Numbered from the stretch's first letter, positions 11,649-23,168 are shown. The stretch is DNA of 64,000 nt from Pleodorina starrii (GCA_030267565.1 BRXU01000060.1:62001-126000); one strand, 5' to 3'. Notes: generated by a model from the letters alone, not told the origin. Made by a program: numbers and translations.

Positions 11649-13348
11649 TTGGAATGGGCTGGGTGGGTTGCGCTCCGGTCTACACCGTTGCGTAGATGAC
11701 GTCTGAACTAAGGTCTTGCAGTCGCTGCATCCAATCCTCAGTCAGGCGGGAGCCCACATCCCATTAACAATTTCCCACACGCCGCCGTCGTCAGAGGCAG
11801 CACCCACAGCAGACATCACCCTCCAATCACCCGCTCCTGGCGCGCTCGCTGACCTGCTCGAATGAGTGGACCGTTGAATTGTGGGACCTGGTCGCGGTTG
11901 TGGTGGTCATTGCCTTCTGCTGCCCTCATCCCCTTGCCTCCCCTCTCCTCCCCTCTCCTCTCCACCCTGCTAGGAGATCCGGAACATGCGGGCCTTCATC
12001 GTCACTCGCCTGATGGACTGCTACGACCAAATGACCTGGGCGACAGGTGGGTGCGGGGCTGACTGGGTGAGGGCGACAGGTGGGTGCGGGGGTGACTGGG
12101 GGAGGGCGACAGGTGGGTGCGGGGGTGACTGGGGGAGGGCGGGGGTCTGGGGTGGGGGTGGAGAGTAAGGGTGCGGTTGGCGGGTGGGCCGTTCGCTCCG
12201 GGGGTGGATAGGAGGAGAGGTGGGCGGTGGGCGCGGGTGGAATGGGGTTTGGTTGGCTGCTGAGGGTACATGAGGTGGCGTTTTCGGCTGTAGAAAAAGC
12301 CTTCTTTTAATTAAGGGCCCCTGCCTTCGGTTTGTCGGAAGAGGGCGGGTACCGCAATAGTATGAGAAGGGCTCTAAAAAAGCAAATTCGCGGTCTACTT
12401 TTTTTCAGTTCAGGTCCGCTTTACCGGTATTCGCAGTAATGGTGTAGGACCCGGGCCATGCCAATGGAGGTGCGCCAAAGGGAGTGTCGTTGTGCGGAAA
12501 GAAGACGTGCAGCAGCCGTGAGCGCGAGCGGCCTCTTGGTCGTGAGCGTGTGCTCCGGAACCCACCCACCCGCCCACAGGCTCGTCTCTGGCGTTGACTG
12601 TTACGGTACTCGCGTATAAATCGGCGCGCCCTCCCCCTTTCCATCGCTGTGCTCCCTTCCGCTCCCTTCCTTCCCCCGACGGACTGATGTACTACAGATC
12701 CCCAGGGCTACGCGATGCGCACGCTTAACCCGGATCTGGTTGCCGTACTGGAGAATCTGATTCAGAGCGACAGGGGCCTCAGGTGCGCAAGTCGCCCATC
12801 CAAGTGCCGTACACCTATCCATCCAGCTATCTATCTATCTGTCACGGTTCGGGAGGAAGTCTTTCACGTTCTCCTCATCACATTCTTAGCAACCGCCCGT
12901 GAGGATCTTGCGGCCAACGGGCCAGGTGCATAACTGTACGACAGAAATTCTGCGACAAAACTAATATCCGTACCACGCCCCGGAACCTACTTAACTAAAG
13001 CCTAAACTGTGACGTTCGCTCGCCTACATATTTACCAGTAGCAGATGAATAAAACTGTAATGCATGCCGTACTGTACTGTACTACACTCCAGGTGGGAGA
13101 GCTTTGACCCCAAGGTGCTCTACACCATCCGCGACATCCGTGCACCGGATGCCGTACACGCCCGCCTTAGCCAGGTGTCCGCCCAGGAGCTGGCCGTTGT
13201 CCGCAACGTGCCCGCCTACCTCTACACGCTGCTCTCCAAGCGGGGCCGCACCGCAAAGCAGGCCGCCGCGCACAGGCAGCAGTTGCTGGCTCGGCTCGAG
13301 GAGCTTCTGACGCCGCATTCCGCGGCGACCCAGCAGGCCGGACTGGGA

Positions 13349-13381
<33 letters not shown>

Positions 13382-13537
13382 TGCATGGGGCTACTGCAGG
13401 GCAGTGGCTTGCAGGGGATGGGCGGCGGGATGGGCGGCGGGCTGCTGTACAACGGAATGGGTGGCGGGCTGGGTGGCGGGCTGGATGGCGGGCTGGGTGG
13501 CGGGCTGGGTGCGCTGTTGGCGTCGCTCCAGAGCTGA
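8377..13537 (+). CDS. Protein with two tandem hnRNP Q/SYNCRIP acidic-type domains, no RRM
   Basis: Seven exons: 8377-9204, 9502-9543, 10125-11054, 11202-11315, 11974-12046, 12698-12782 and 13093-13537. All are GT/AG and in phase, giving 838 aa. The ATG sits in a good algal context (GCAAATGGCG). Residues 1-570 are Ala/Gly/Ser-rich and probably disordered, with a run of GIN repeats at about 190-255. Two copies of the same helical unit follow, at about 575-656 (HFDVGVLHWLLQ...IRNMRAFIVTRLM) and 672-745 (SFDPKVLYTIRD...VRNVPAYLYTLLSK). They match the pattern of the hnRNP Q/R N-terminal acidic domain: FD-x5-L, then L-x8-VRN-x2-A-(Y/F)-L-x3-L. The tail is a Gly/Met-rich repeat. In animals this domain precedes RRMs; none is present here, so RNA binding is not implied. 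A protein-protein interaction role is inference. The domain call is by pattern recall. Confidence 0.8.
8935..9130 (+). repeat. In-frame GIN/GSSGIN codon repeat in exon 1
   Basis: GGCATCAAC units (Gly-Ile-Asn) and longer GGCAGCAGC units are repeated in tandem and in frame. They encode a flexible polar segment, probably by slippage expansion inside the disordered N-terminal half. Confidence 0.8.
10019..10098. repeat. Degenerate telomere-like repeat (CCCTAAAA)n at an intron 3' end
   Basis: About ten units are variations of CCCTAAAA, CCCTAATA and CCCTAAAC. It occupies the last part of intron 2 of the hnRNP Q-domain gene, about 27 bases upstream of the acceptor at 10124, in the same CCCTAAAA (sense) orientation as the ETF-QO array. 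Confidence 0.8.
11084..11103. repeat. Perfect 20 bp palindrome centred on TATA
   Basis: GTACGGCATA is followed immediately by its exact reverse complement, 30 bases inside intron 3 of the hnRNP Q-domain gene. Each half carries the GTACGGCA 8-mer that recurs through the window. Confidence 0.85.
11533..11646. repeat. (GA)n microsatellite in intron 4
   Basis: A long GA/GAGA run is broken by two GATTGAGATT interruptions, inside the intron 11316-11973. Confidence 0.9.
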
Positions 13538-13669
13538 GATGGCCCCATGCCCAATCCATACGTACGCCGTGCGCATGCCCCGGCAGCTGATGTGGGTCCA
13601 TGCTGATGTGGGTTTCGGAGCCCGAGGGCCCGGGGCGCAGCCAGCGGGTGTCTGTGGTCGGTCCGTCGG

Positions 13670-13674
13670 TGTAA
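13670..13674 (+). terminator. TGTAA poly(A) signal candidate, hnRNP Q-domain gene
   Basis: TGTAA, the usual volvocine poly(A) signal, lies 133 bases after the stop codon at 13537. No nearer copy was seen. Confidence 0.45.
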
Positions 13675-13710
13675 CGAAAGAGGTTTCCTCGGAAAGGGCC
13701 CTACTGCTGG

Positions 13711-13822
13711 GGGGGCGGGGGGGTAAAAGAAAACGGCCCGGGACGAAGGAACGCAACGCAATTACCTGGAATATCACCTGAGGGGCGGGGGGGTCCACGT
13801 TTAGGCCGGAGCACGTGAACGG
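13711..13822. repeat. Dispersed composite repeat, blocks D and B, intergenic copy
   Basis: GGGTAAAAGAAAACGGCCCG, then GAACGCAACGCAATTACC, then reverse block B (TCCACGTTTAGGCCGGAGCA). It has the same order and spacing as the copy at 4475-4579. It lies about 40 bases past the candidate poly(A) signal, so the family is not confined to introns. Confidence 0.75.
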
Positions 13823-15038
13823 AGGAGGGGAGGAGCAGGGCCCGCAAAACTGCGAATGCGGCGCTGAGGGGCGGAAGAAGTTGTTGTTGTCGTCGCATTG
13901 GGAGGCTTTGGTGTATTGTCTGGTCGGGGGTTGGTAAATCTGGTGGGGTGGCAAGTCTGTGTTGGCCAGTTGGTTTTCGTAGCATAATGCATTGTGTCGA
14001 TTGTTGTTGTAGTATTAGTAGTTGTTGTTGTTGTTGGCGGGGTGTTACACTGTGGACGACTCGCCCTGAGGCAGGACGAGCAGTGCGGGCCCTGACCGCG
14101 CCGAAACACAGGGCAGGGACGGGCGCGCGGCTACGTCGGTTTGTGTCCCACCGTGCGCGCCTCGCTCCCTCCCTCACGCAAGCCGGAGCTCCCTCACGGC
14201 CCCTGGCCAAGCTACTGTTGCAACGCAGAAGGCTGCGAGCCGTGCTAAGCTAAAAGCAAACCGCACGAGAGGCACCACAAGCCGAAGTCCCCAAACCACC
14301 GGCTCGGCCTCAACAAACACGCCGTCTCCCACCTGCCCAGCCTACTCGCACACTCTCTCGGCTCCAACGAACAGAGACCCAAACCGACTCCGCCGGCACT
14401 CTACCCCTGGGGGGGCAGAGCCTTGAAAAGGGGCACCACCTCACAGCCAGACGACGAGACAAGGAAGAGCCTACCCGGGCCAGACAGGGGCCCGAACAGG
14501 AACCAGCCCGGGGTTGAGCACCACGCCAAGGACACCCACGCAGCCAGCAAGCGAGACACGAAGGACCAGGGGCCTGGACCGCCAGTCCGCCACTCGACCC
14601 AAAACCCGGCAGCTGCACCTAATAGTGCAAGGCACAACGTAAGCCACTGGCGGGTCCCTGAAGGCCAGCTGTTTACGTTACCCAAGCAGCACACAGACAA
14701 CTCCCGGGGGGGGGCTCCACTAACTTATAGGCTCGCAAATACACCTAAGGGACACCTGGCCGGCACGGCGGTATCCTCCTGGGGCTAGAGGTTCTGACGC
14801 GGCCGGGCTCAAAACCAAGCAAGGCACCTACAGCCGCGGGGCGAGGGGGGATGAAAAGCCGGCGCGGCGCCCCCCTGAAACGCTCGTAAAAGGCCCGGTT
14901 CACAGGCGCTGCCTGCTCTCGCCCACCACGCAGAGAACCCTCCCGTATAATATCTGCATATTTGTGCCGCGTGCAGTCCTGGCATGCTGTGTCTGCACAA
15001 AAGGCTCTGTCATGGCCATCTTAGGGGGTCGTACGGTG
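13823..15038. other. Intergenic sequence, no gene recognised
   Basis: There is a GTT-rich patch near 13870-14040 and then GC-rich unique sequence. I see no splice-consistent coding chain. Open frames at about 14310-14790 exist on both strands and look like GC-driven shadows. Confidence 0.4.
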
Positions 15039-16256
15039 TCCACTCATGGACTGGGTAATGAAGTCCACTTTGGGAGTGGACTACGTTCAAAGCTACTTTT
15101 TTTATTACCCGAGACCACGAGGATTAGACTCCTTCAGATGTGTAGTCCTTATACAACTTCCATAATTTGAAATGACCAGTGCGCCGCTGGAAATGACCAA
15201 ACGCTGCTGCATCACGCCTTGCTCTATCAGACCCGACCAGCACCCTGCGCCTCGCAAGACAACCTGTGTAGGAAAAGCTTTCTTACAATTCTTCGGGTCC
15301 CTGAAGGCCCCGGTCCCAGCGGCGGATAAGAAGAAGACGGAACTTCTCCACTCGTGCCGACCCGGAGGCGGCGCCTGCCATGGCGGCCGCCAGCTCACGT
15401 GCCGGCGCGGTAGTGGCGCCTACCTTGGCGGCAGCCGGCACTCGTGCCGACCCGGTGATAGGCGTACCCGTGCAGACCGAAGTTGAAGTACGACCGTGAC
15501 CAGTTGGCGTGCTGCCGGCTGTTCGCCTCCGCGACGGGGCCCCTGCGGGTGGTCCCCGGGGCTTGTGGGCGGGGGTGCTGGCGGGGTGCTGGCGGCTGCC
15601 GCTGCCAAGCGATGTCAGGTTCGTCGGATCCGTCATCGTATGCCCCCTCACCGTCATCGGTGCCTTGCGCAGCGGCGCCGAGACCGGGATCAGCATCACC
15701 AGGCGGCAAAGCCGGCGCCGCGGCACGCGCTGCCGCACGCTCTGCTGCGGACTCAGCAGCACTGCGCGTAAGTTCAGCATAGTACTCCGGGCCGGGGCGA
15801 CTGCGTTTTTTCACTGGCGCAGGCTCGTCATCCTCCTCCAGCATTTCTGCACGCGTCTTCCGTTTCGAAGGATTCTTTGGAACACGAGTTGTTTGTTTTT
15901 GGTCATCGTCTTCTATATCCACGAAAAGAGGCTTACGATGCTTTTGCCTGGACATCCTACCACTTCGATACCATCATAGCGTTCTTTGCGGCGTGCTGTC
16001 AAAGTGTTAAAGAGTTTAAGAAGGGTGATACTTTATTGGTGGCTCGTCGGGTGAAGAGTCTCTCGTAACACCACAGACCGCGCGTACTGCGGGTACGCGG
16101 CAGGACTGCCACATCTGGCGTCACCTTCACAGTTCGGGCCTGATTAATACATAGAATGATAGTTGAGTTGCGAGAAGCAAGAAGGAACGCTGTAATTGGC
16201 TGTTCGAACGTTGTCCACTAGTCGAGTGGGTTTGGTTGACCACTCCGGTAGTGGAC
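15039..16256. mobile_element. Probable DNA transposon, 1.2 kb, with about 58 bp imperfect terminal inverted repeats
   Basis: The left end reads GTCCACTCATGGACTGGG, then AGTCCACTTTGGGAGTGG, then ACGTTCAAAG. The right end, read on the minus strand, is GTCCACTACCGGAGTGG, then ACCCACTCGACTAGTGGAC, then AACGTTCGAA. These align over about 58 bases. Each end contains the GTCCACT/AGTGGAC pair twice, giving subterminal repeats. The interior holds an open frame on the minus strand (15395-15955) with less GC-biased codons than the host genes. I could not identify a clean target-site duplication. The CACT termini recall CACTA-type elements, but that is a guess. Confidence 0.55.
15395..15955 (-). CDS. Open frame inside the TIR element, possible element-encoded nuclear protein
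   Basis: 186 codons from an ATG. The N-terminal 70 residues are charged, with several basic clusters (RKPLF, NPSKRKTR, VKKRSR) alternating with acidic runs (DIEDDD, LEEDDEP), as in a nuclear protein with localisation signals. An Ala/Arg helix-prone stretch and a Pro/Arg-rich part follow. There is no DDE or other transposase motif. It may be a first exon or a non-transposase ORF. Codon use (more GAT, AAA and CCT) differs from the neighbouring genes. I do not recognise a family. Confidence 0.35.
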   Translation of the reverse strand: MSRQKHRKPLFVDIEDDDQKQTTRVPKNPSKRKTRAEMLEEDDEPAPVKKRSRPGPEYYAELTRSAAESAAERAAARAAAPALPPGDADPGLGAAAQGTDDGEGAYDDGSDEPDIAWQRQPPAPRQHPRPQAPGTTRRGPVAEANSRQHANWSRSYFNFGLHGYAYHRVGTSAGCRQGRRHYRAGT

Positions 16257-16545
16257 TCGGATTGTTAGGGTGAGCTGTCATGGCTAACCGAAACATTCAG
16301 GATCCATAGCACGGCTTGCACGGCCGTTAAGAATTTGTCGACCACCTTATGTATTGTTCTCATTAACGTTATCGATAATATATCGGTCAATAGTATACAT
16401 ATGAAAGCTTTCAGTCTCGTTGAGCAATAGAGCTAAGCGGTTGGTGCCTGGTGGGCTTTCAGTTCCCGCGAAATGTGAAGAGGCGCCCTGAACCGTAGGA
16501 CGTATTTGCTGCAAAAAACACTTCCAGCGTCACGATCCTCACAAA
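16257..16545. other. Upstream region of the MFS transporter gene
   Basis: An AT-richer stretch (for example ATCGATAATATATCGG near 16370) precedes the transporter ATG. A promoter is expected here, but no confident TATA element stands out. Confidence 0.35.
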
Positions 16546-19500
16546 ATGGACGTCTCGAAGGGCTGCGAGCGTTGCGTTGGCAAAGCACCAGGCGAGGATG
16601 CCAAGCAAAGCTCCATCGACGATGCACTATCGGCAGTTGGAGTTGGACCGCATCAGCTGGGCTTGTTTCTGTATGTCGGGGGGTGCTGGATGAGCGACGC
16701 GATGGAGGTCATGCTCGTCGCCGTGCTCGCGCCGGCGGTGAGAAGCGGGGACCTTGGTAATTGACTATGAAATACATCAAAAACCGCTAATTCCATGCCG
16801 AGCGAGATGGTCCTTAAGTGAACTTGCCGTTCAGAACGTCGAGACAGCCGTGCGATACATCTCGCCCGCTGGTACTCGCTGATGCTCACTTCCCCCTTTT
16901 GCGTCTTCATGGCGGTTAGCACGCCTCACTAGTTGTCTGCCGTTGCCAATCGGGCTGTGACTAAAGCCGGTCTTATTACTGGTCTTTGGACTTGCCAGCA
17001 GGCCAATGTCTTCACTATCGCTGACCACGTGATAAAACTCCAAACTTTCTTGCCGCTGCCCCAACTTGTCTTTTGCTGGCCTCACTTCCTCCCCGGCCCT
17101 CTGCCCTCCTGACCTGGGCTCCCCTGGCGTGCAGGTCGCTTGCGAATGGGGCACCTCCCCGGAGGGTCAGTCCTTGTTGGCCTCTTCCGTCTTCACGGGC
17201 ATGATGATTGCATCCAGCGCCTGGGGCGTGGTGGCGGACCTGGCGGGAAGGTACGGCACCCGTCGGGTGCGTCGTGCATGCTCCATGTCCACGGCATTCT
17301 CGCCCTGTGGGGTCGTGTGGCGAAAGGTGCAGTGGCGGGATCACGCAACATTTTGCGCACTATGATGTGGGTCGTTTCGTTCTGGCGTCCAGGTCGTTGT
17401 GAATCTCCAACGAAGAAGGAGGAATAGAGCAGACCCAAAACCACACTGCACGACCATGCTGCTGGGGACGAGAGGGCTGCGGACGCAGGGGGCTAAGAAG
17501 CGCTGCGGAGGCGATCTCCGCTGACACCGAAGCAATTAGTCGTACAGCGCCGACGATGTTCCAGTTGTCGTTTGGCGAGCCGGAAAGGCACACACCCAAG
17601 GGGCGAGGGGGTCAAACCCCAACTGGGGGCCTTCCAACGGGCGGGACGGAACCCAAGTCGGCATCCATCCACACCACACTGACATTGGCGTCGTTGGGCC
17701 CTCGGGGCCTGGGGCGCAGAAGGAGCCCCCGCTGACCGTCCCTCCGCTACCTTTACTATCTTCACTCACCCCTCGCCCTCCCCGCGTGGGCATGGTCGCC
17801 TCCGAGCCGACTGGCTGGCTGGCCGGCTTTGCACACACTGCGACCCACACACCCGACTCGCCCCTTCCCACCGGCCTCTTCCTTCCCCCTCTCCCACCAC
17901 GCCCCCCCCCTGCGTGTCGAGAGCAGGAAGGCGGCCTTCGGCGCCGCCGCTGGCCTGGCTGCCGCCGCCGGCCTGGCGAGCGCGCTGGCTCCGTCTCTGG
18001 GCGTGTTGGTGGCTCTGCGGCTGCTGGTGGGGTGCGGCCTGGTGGGGGTGCTGCCCATGTACACACTGATGGAGGGTGAGGCGGGCAGCGAGGGAATCCT
18101 CTTCCCCGAGGAGGAGAAGGTCTCGTGGCGGCGAGAGAGGTCGGGACAGGGCGAACATTTTTTTCCTGGAGGGGAAGAGGCGGAGGGGGACAGTATCCAG
18201 AGGAAGGGAGGGGACCCGCGGGCGGGCGGAGGACGGGGGATCGGATAAGCCAGAATCAAGGGGTAAGCGGGGGGCCCGGAATGCGTGGATGCGTTCTATG
18301 TATATGTGGGCTGCGAGAGGGGCCGGGGTCAGTAGGGATGGAACCGCAGCGATGGGGCGGCAGAGGGGCCGGGCGGAAGGGGAAGGGGTGTGGAGGAGGA
18401 GGGCGCCAGGCAGCCGGCTGACGGCTGACTGATGGAGGGCGGAGAGCGGTGTGGCCCTCTTGCGTGCTGTTGATGTCGCACCACCCAGCGCTGCGCACCT
18501 GCGCACCCCGCTGGGACTCGCTCGCAGCGCTCGTTCGCCCCACGGCTCTCCAGCGCCGCTCTGTTTCAGCGCCATTGCGGGAAACGAAACGCACGGGTCC
18601 CTTCGGCAAGCAGGGGATCCTCGCCGGTCCCCCTTGCTGCGCGATTGGCCTCCTCCTCCTCCCTCGCCCGCCTCCCCTCCGTCCCTCATACTCTACCTCC
18701 CGCCTCCTTCCTCTCCCCCTCCCGCCGGTTCCTATCCCCTCCCTCCCTCCCCTCCCCTCCCCTCCCTCCTGGTGGGTGCAGAGTGGCTCCCCCGGGACAG
18801 CGGCGGCAAGGGCAAGTGGCTGGTGGCGTTACAGGTACGACACGGCGCCCTGATGGGACGGGGCGGCTGGGCTGACACCAGGCTGGACGCTCGGGGGCGG
18901 CGGCGTCGGTCCTTATTTCTGCCCCCGCCGCTCTCATACCTCGTGCCACCCTCCTCGGCTCGCTGCGCTGCGTTGCGGCCGTTGAACCCGAACCTGGGCC
19001 CCCCGGGGCCCGACCGTCCTCGGGCGCCTGTTGGAGACGGATCGGCCTGATCGCCCCCTGCTGCTTCTGATTGGTTGTGGCCTGATCCTGGCATACTGCA
19101 GCGGCCGCCTGCTGCGTTGACGCTGCAGAGCCGTCCCGTGTGTGTGTGTGTGTCGGTCTCTGGCCGGATCCGACCCAAACCCCCCTCGAGAGAGCCTCAC
19201 CTACAGCAGTACAGCACTACATGGCTGCAACCCCCCCCTCGTCCCGTGTTTTGCATGTTGGTCGCGTGATGCGGTGCATCGACACTGCATGCCGTACACA
19301 TGCCGTACACTGCAGGCCTGGTGGAGCGTCGGCACCGTGTTTGAGTCGCTGCTGGCGATGTGGTTGCTCAACACCCACGGCTGGAGGGCGCTGCTGGCCG
19401 CCTCCTGCATACCGCTGAGTGAGTGACCCTCCTTCCGGCCTATACGTGGATAACCCCCCGCCTGGCTGGGTGGCTGCTGCGCGGTAACAATGGAGAAACC

Positions 19501-21503
19501 ACAGACGTGATTAGGTTGGGAGGGTGGCTGAGTGGGTAGCTAAGTGGGCGAGTGGGTGGGTCAGTGGCTATGTGCGCGGGTGGCTGGCTGGCTGGCTGTC
19601 AACCTTCAGGGAGATCCGGCAGCCCTCCGGGGATCGCACTGCGTCTGTCACACAAATTGACAAGCAAGTACCACGGCAGTAGGACGGCAGTGGAGCTAGC
19701 GCGCGTCACTAACAGTTAGGGATAAGACAGCGATGCAGATGCCATCAGAAGCTCCGGAACCATGGGCAAGTCCCTCTGGCTTAATCGGCAGCGGGCCTGC
19801 TTACTGGCTGGCTGGTTGGGTTGGTAGGTGGCTGGGTGGGCGGATAGGCGACTGGCTGGCTGGGTGAGTGGCTGCCTGGGACAACAGATGGGGCCCTGGG
19901 TGAGTGGGTGGATGGAGCGACTGCTTGTGCAGAAGGGAAGTGCGTGTGTTGTGTGCGGCGCTCTCCCATTCCCTCGCCCCGCGTTCCTTCGCCCCGCAAC
20001 CCCCTCGCGCCCGTTGGTGCGCCGCGCTGCGCCCGCAACCTCTCCCCTGCCTCATCTTGCCTCGCCTCGCCCCCTGCCCCCTGCCCCTTACCCCTTACCC
20101 CTCCCTCCGCTCATCCAGTCTGCATCCTGCTCGCCCTGCCGCTCATCCCCGAGTCACCGCACTACCTGGACTCAGTCGGCCGACCGGCCGAGGCGCGCCG
20201 CGTGCTGGCGGCGGCGGCGGCGCGCAACGGCACCTCGGCGCGGCTGCAGCAGCACTTCAACCTCCTCTCCCACCCCCACTCCCACTCCCACGTGCCGGGG
20301 CTCCCCGGGGAGGAGCCTTCGGCGGCGGGAGGGCTCGGATCGGCGGCTGCGGAGGCGGAGGGCGATGACTACCGACCCACGGGTCGCGGCGCCGACCACC
20401 GACCCGTGGGTCGTGACACGCCGGCGGAGGTCCACTTGGAGGTGGAGGCCGGGGACGCTGTCGCGGCGGTGATGGCAGCGGCGGCGACAGACACTGGCGC
20501 AACGGAGTCGGTCACCAGCGGCGACATCGACGTTGGGCGGTGCTGCCCCTGCGCGGATCGGCGGCGCTGCTGCTGTTGTGGCGCCGGCGGCGCGGCCGCC
20601 GCTGCCGCCGGCGGCTGGTGCGGCGAGCTGGTGGCGCTTGGGCGGGTCCTGCTCGGCCGGGAGCTGATCGGCCGTACGTGGCGGCTGGCGGTCACGTGGT
20701 TCGCCTGCGCGTTGTCGTACTATGGCGTCGTCATGCTAGTGCCCTTCGTCGCCGCCGGCAGCCTGCACATGCGGGACGGCGGTGGCGGAGCCGCCGCCGA
20801 TCGCGGCGCTGGCGCCGGCACCTGCGTGCCATGGCCCGGCGGCGGTGGCGGCAGCGGCGGCGGCTCTCACCTGGTGTTGCCCCGGGGCGCTTACGTAAGC
20901 ATGATGGCTGGAGCGGCGGCGGAGCTGCCCTCACTGGCGTGGGCCTTTCTGGCCGTTGACCGTTGGGACCGCCGTACCGTCATCGCGCTGAGCCTCGCCG
21001 CCACAGCGGCGTCGCTGGCGCCGCTCATCATGGCGCAGGCCGGCGGCAGCGCCGCCGCCGCCGAGAACATGCCTGTCACGTTGGCGCCGCCGGCGGCAGC
21101 CGCCACCGCCGCCGCCGCTGGCGCCGCTGGCACGGGGGCCGTGGCGGCGATGCGCCGGCGGCTGCATCCGGCCTGGCTGACGTCGTCGGCGTCCTGGTGG
21201 CTCCCGCTGGCGTCGGTGCTGTTGGCGCGGCTCTTTGTGTCCGGCGCATTTACGCTGTTGTACGTGTTGACGCCGGAGCAGTACCCGCCGCGGGTCCATG
21301 GGTCGGCGCTGGGCGCGGCCAACACGCTGGCGCGGGTGGGCGCGCTGGCGGCGCCGTTCGTGGCGGTGGCGCTGCCGCAGCGGGGGCAGCTGCCGGCGGC
21401 GATGGCGCTGATGGCGATGGCGTGCGGCGCGGCGGCGCTGGCGGCGGGGGGGCTGCGCGGGGAGGAGGAGAAGCGGCTGCGGAGGCGGGGGTCGCGGGTG
21501 TGA
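16546..21503 (+). CDS. Major facilitator superfamily transporter, plant OCT/nicotinate-transporter (NIAP)-like
   Basis: Six exons: 16546-16737, 17135-17250, 17927-18075, 18782-18834, 19316-19418 and 20119-21503; 665 aa. The start is CACAAAATGG. The N-terminus SIDDALSAVGVG, then a first membrane helix with WMSDAMEVMLVAVL, resembles the plant OCT7/NIAP and SV2-like branch (family consensus: D-E-A-L-x2-VG-x-G ... W-x2-EAMEM). EWGTSPEGQSLLASSVFTGM and GVVADLAGRK (motif A region, 95-104) follow, then PMYTLMEEWLPRDSGGKGKW (around 150-165). PESPHYL plus GRPAEARRVL is the post-TM6 signature. The central cytoplasmic loop is enlarged (about 240-345) with His, Cys and Gly runs. The second half has six hydrophobic helices ending at EEEKRLRRRG. 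Membrane carrier function is secure; the substrate (nicotinate or another organic ion) is inferred only from similarity. Confidence 0.88.
19437..19466 (+). repeat. Dispersed repeat block B in MFS intron 5
   Basis: CCGGCCTATACGTGGATAAC followed by a C run. Unlike the other copies, it is close to the donor (19419) rather than the acceptor of its intron. Confidence 0.7.
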
Positions 21504-22655
21504 GCGAGGAGGGGGAGGGAGGAGGGCGGAGGGGGAGGGGCGGGCTCCGGGTGAGATGAGGGCGGGTGGTGCACTGCGCGCTTTCCTGCCAGCTCGTCGG
21601 CTTGGGGGTTGCGTGGGTTCTGAGTATCTTCTTGTACATATGTGAACCCGACGAGGGCGAGCAAGGATGCGCGGATTTGAACAGATCACATCGTCCCCAC
21701 GCACACTGCATTAAATGAAGACAGACAGAGGAAATCTTCCATCCGACTCTGGTTTTCGGCGCCTGGTTCCGTCCGTGTGGGATGTGATAGGAAGCGGGAT
21801 TCCTGTGGCTGGCCGCTGGTGGGGTGGAGGGACCCACGGCTGCAGCAGTTGTGGCGGGGGTGGTGGTGGTGGTAGTGGTGGTGTGGGTGGAGGGTGTGTG
21901 TGTGCCGTGGGTCCATGCTGCTGTGGGATGGCGGCGAATGCCCCACTACTTGGCAACTCTTGAAATGCGGAGATGTGAGTCGCGTGTACATATTAGCCTT
22001 GTGTACTAGCTCTTCAGCTGCGGGGGGGGGGGACAACGTCAAGTGATGTGCGAGTAAGCAAAATGGACGACGCGTGCTGTGCAGCTTTTCCTGTTTTGCT
22101 CGTGTGTTACGAATAAGTGTCAAATCTTCGAAGGGGGCTCAGCCGTACCGTATCCGTAGCGATCCGTATCAGTAGTTGAGTGGGTGCGGCGCGTTTCGTC
22201 AGGCATGCGTGCCATGTGTCCACCAAACACCGAAAGTCGCGCAGCTTATGTGCATCGATCGATGTTCTTGCTTGAGTTGTAGCGCCTCGCTCGTGCGTCT
22301 CGAGTATGTGCGGTGGTTACAATTGCGTTACGTGCTCTGCGTGCCGAACTAACATTTGCATTTCATTTGTCGCGTCGCATTGCGTGCAGTGATGGTAGCG
22401 TTGTACTCGCAGGCAGTTACGCATGCTGGCTTCGACTTCCGCGTGAGGAGGGTCGGGGGGATATGTGGTTATCGCGTATGGTGTGGTGTGGTGTGGGGGC
22501 AGGTGGGCTCGGTGTGTGGTGGTGCCGCGGATTGAGTGCTACCTTGATGACTCCGAGCGGCCTATCTGCCGCGCGCCGGGGGTCGGCCTCTGTTATGGGA
22601 ACCTCCGAAGGCAAGTTGTCTGTGTCCGTGCGCATGCGTTCATGCATATGCGTAC
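21504..22655. other. Intergenic region between convergent genes, left part
   Basis: This follows the MFS stop codon. It contains a GGT/GGTGGT-rich patch (about 21850-21900) and no splice-consistent coding chain. The MFS poly(A) site was not found; the first TGTAA downstream (22861) is inside the MITE. Confidence 0.4.
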
Positions 22656-23168
22656 CAGTGTTCGTATCTTATTTTTGGGCTTTCGTTCCTGCGGACGAAA
22701 GGGGCCCGTTTTGGCCCGCTTCGCTCGTTGGCTGGCGGACGAACGGCCCCTCCGGGGCCGTCATTCGTTCGTCCGGACGAACCGGACGAACGCCTGAAAC
22801 CGGCCGGAAGCCCTTACTATCGCCCGTTCCACCGCCATAGTTTTAAAAACATCCGAATGCTGTAAACTGTGCTTCGAGATATTACCGGGCTTCGAGTGCC
22901 TGGGTACGGCAAATGCTGTTGCAGCAAACTGCAGGCCACAGTCCCCGGCCCGCCTCGGCGCGGGCATGGGCCCCGGTCCTGACACGAGCCAGCAGAGAAA
23001 TCGTCCGGCCAGACGAACGGGTAACATTCTGGTCCGATTCTTCCTTTTGGCTGCTGGACGAACGCCGGCCTTTTTGTTCGTCCGGACGGACGAATGGGCC
23101 TTCGGCCGTTCGTCCAAAACGGCCCTTCGGGCCCTCGGATCATCCGAACGACGAAGATACGAACACTG
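22656..23168. mobile_element. Non-autonomous hAT-type MITE, complete, 513 bp
   Basis: The outer termini are exact inverted copies: CAGTGTTCGTATCTT at 22656-22670 and AAGATACGAACACTG at 23154-23168. The inverted similarity continues inward for about 140 bases on each side. Inside it are nested short palindromes such as CGTTCGTCCGGACGAAC and GGCCCCTCCGGGGCC. The element is flanked by perfect 8-base direct repeats, ATGCGTAC at 22648-22655 and 23169-23176. An 8 bp duplication with CAGTG/CACTG ends is the hallmark of the hAT superfamily. There is no transposase ORF, so movement would need a transposase in trans. The crisp target duplication suggests recent insertion. Confidence 0.85.

Noticed and set aside
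13222..13954. Pro/Ser-rich minus-strand frames opposite the last exon of the hnRNP Q-domain gene
   Set aside because: GC-driven shadows of the Gly-rich plus-strand exon. No splice or family support.
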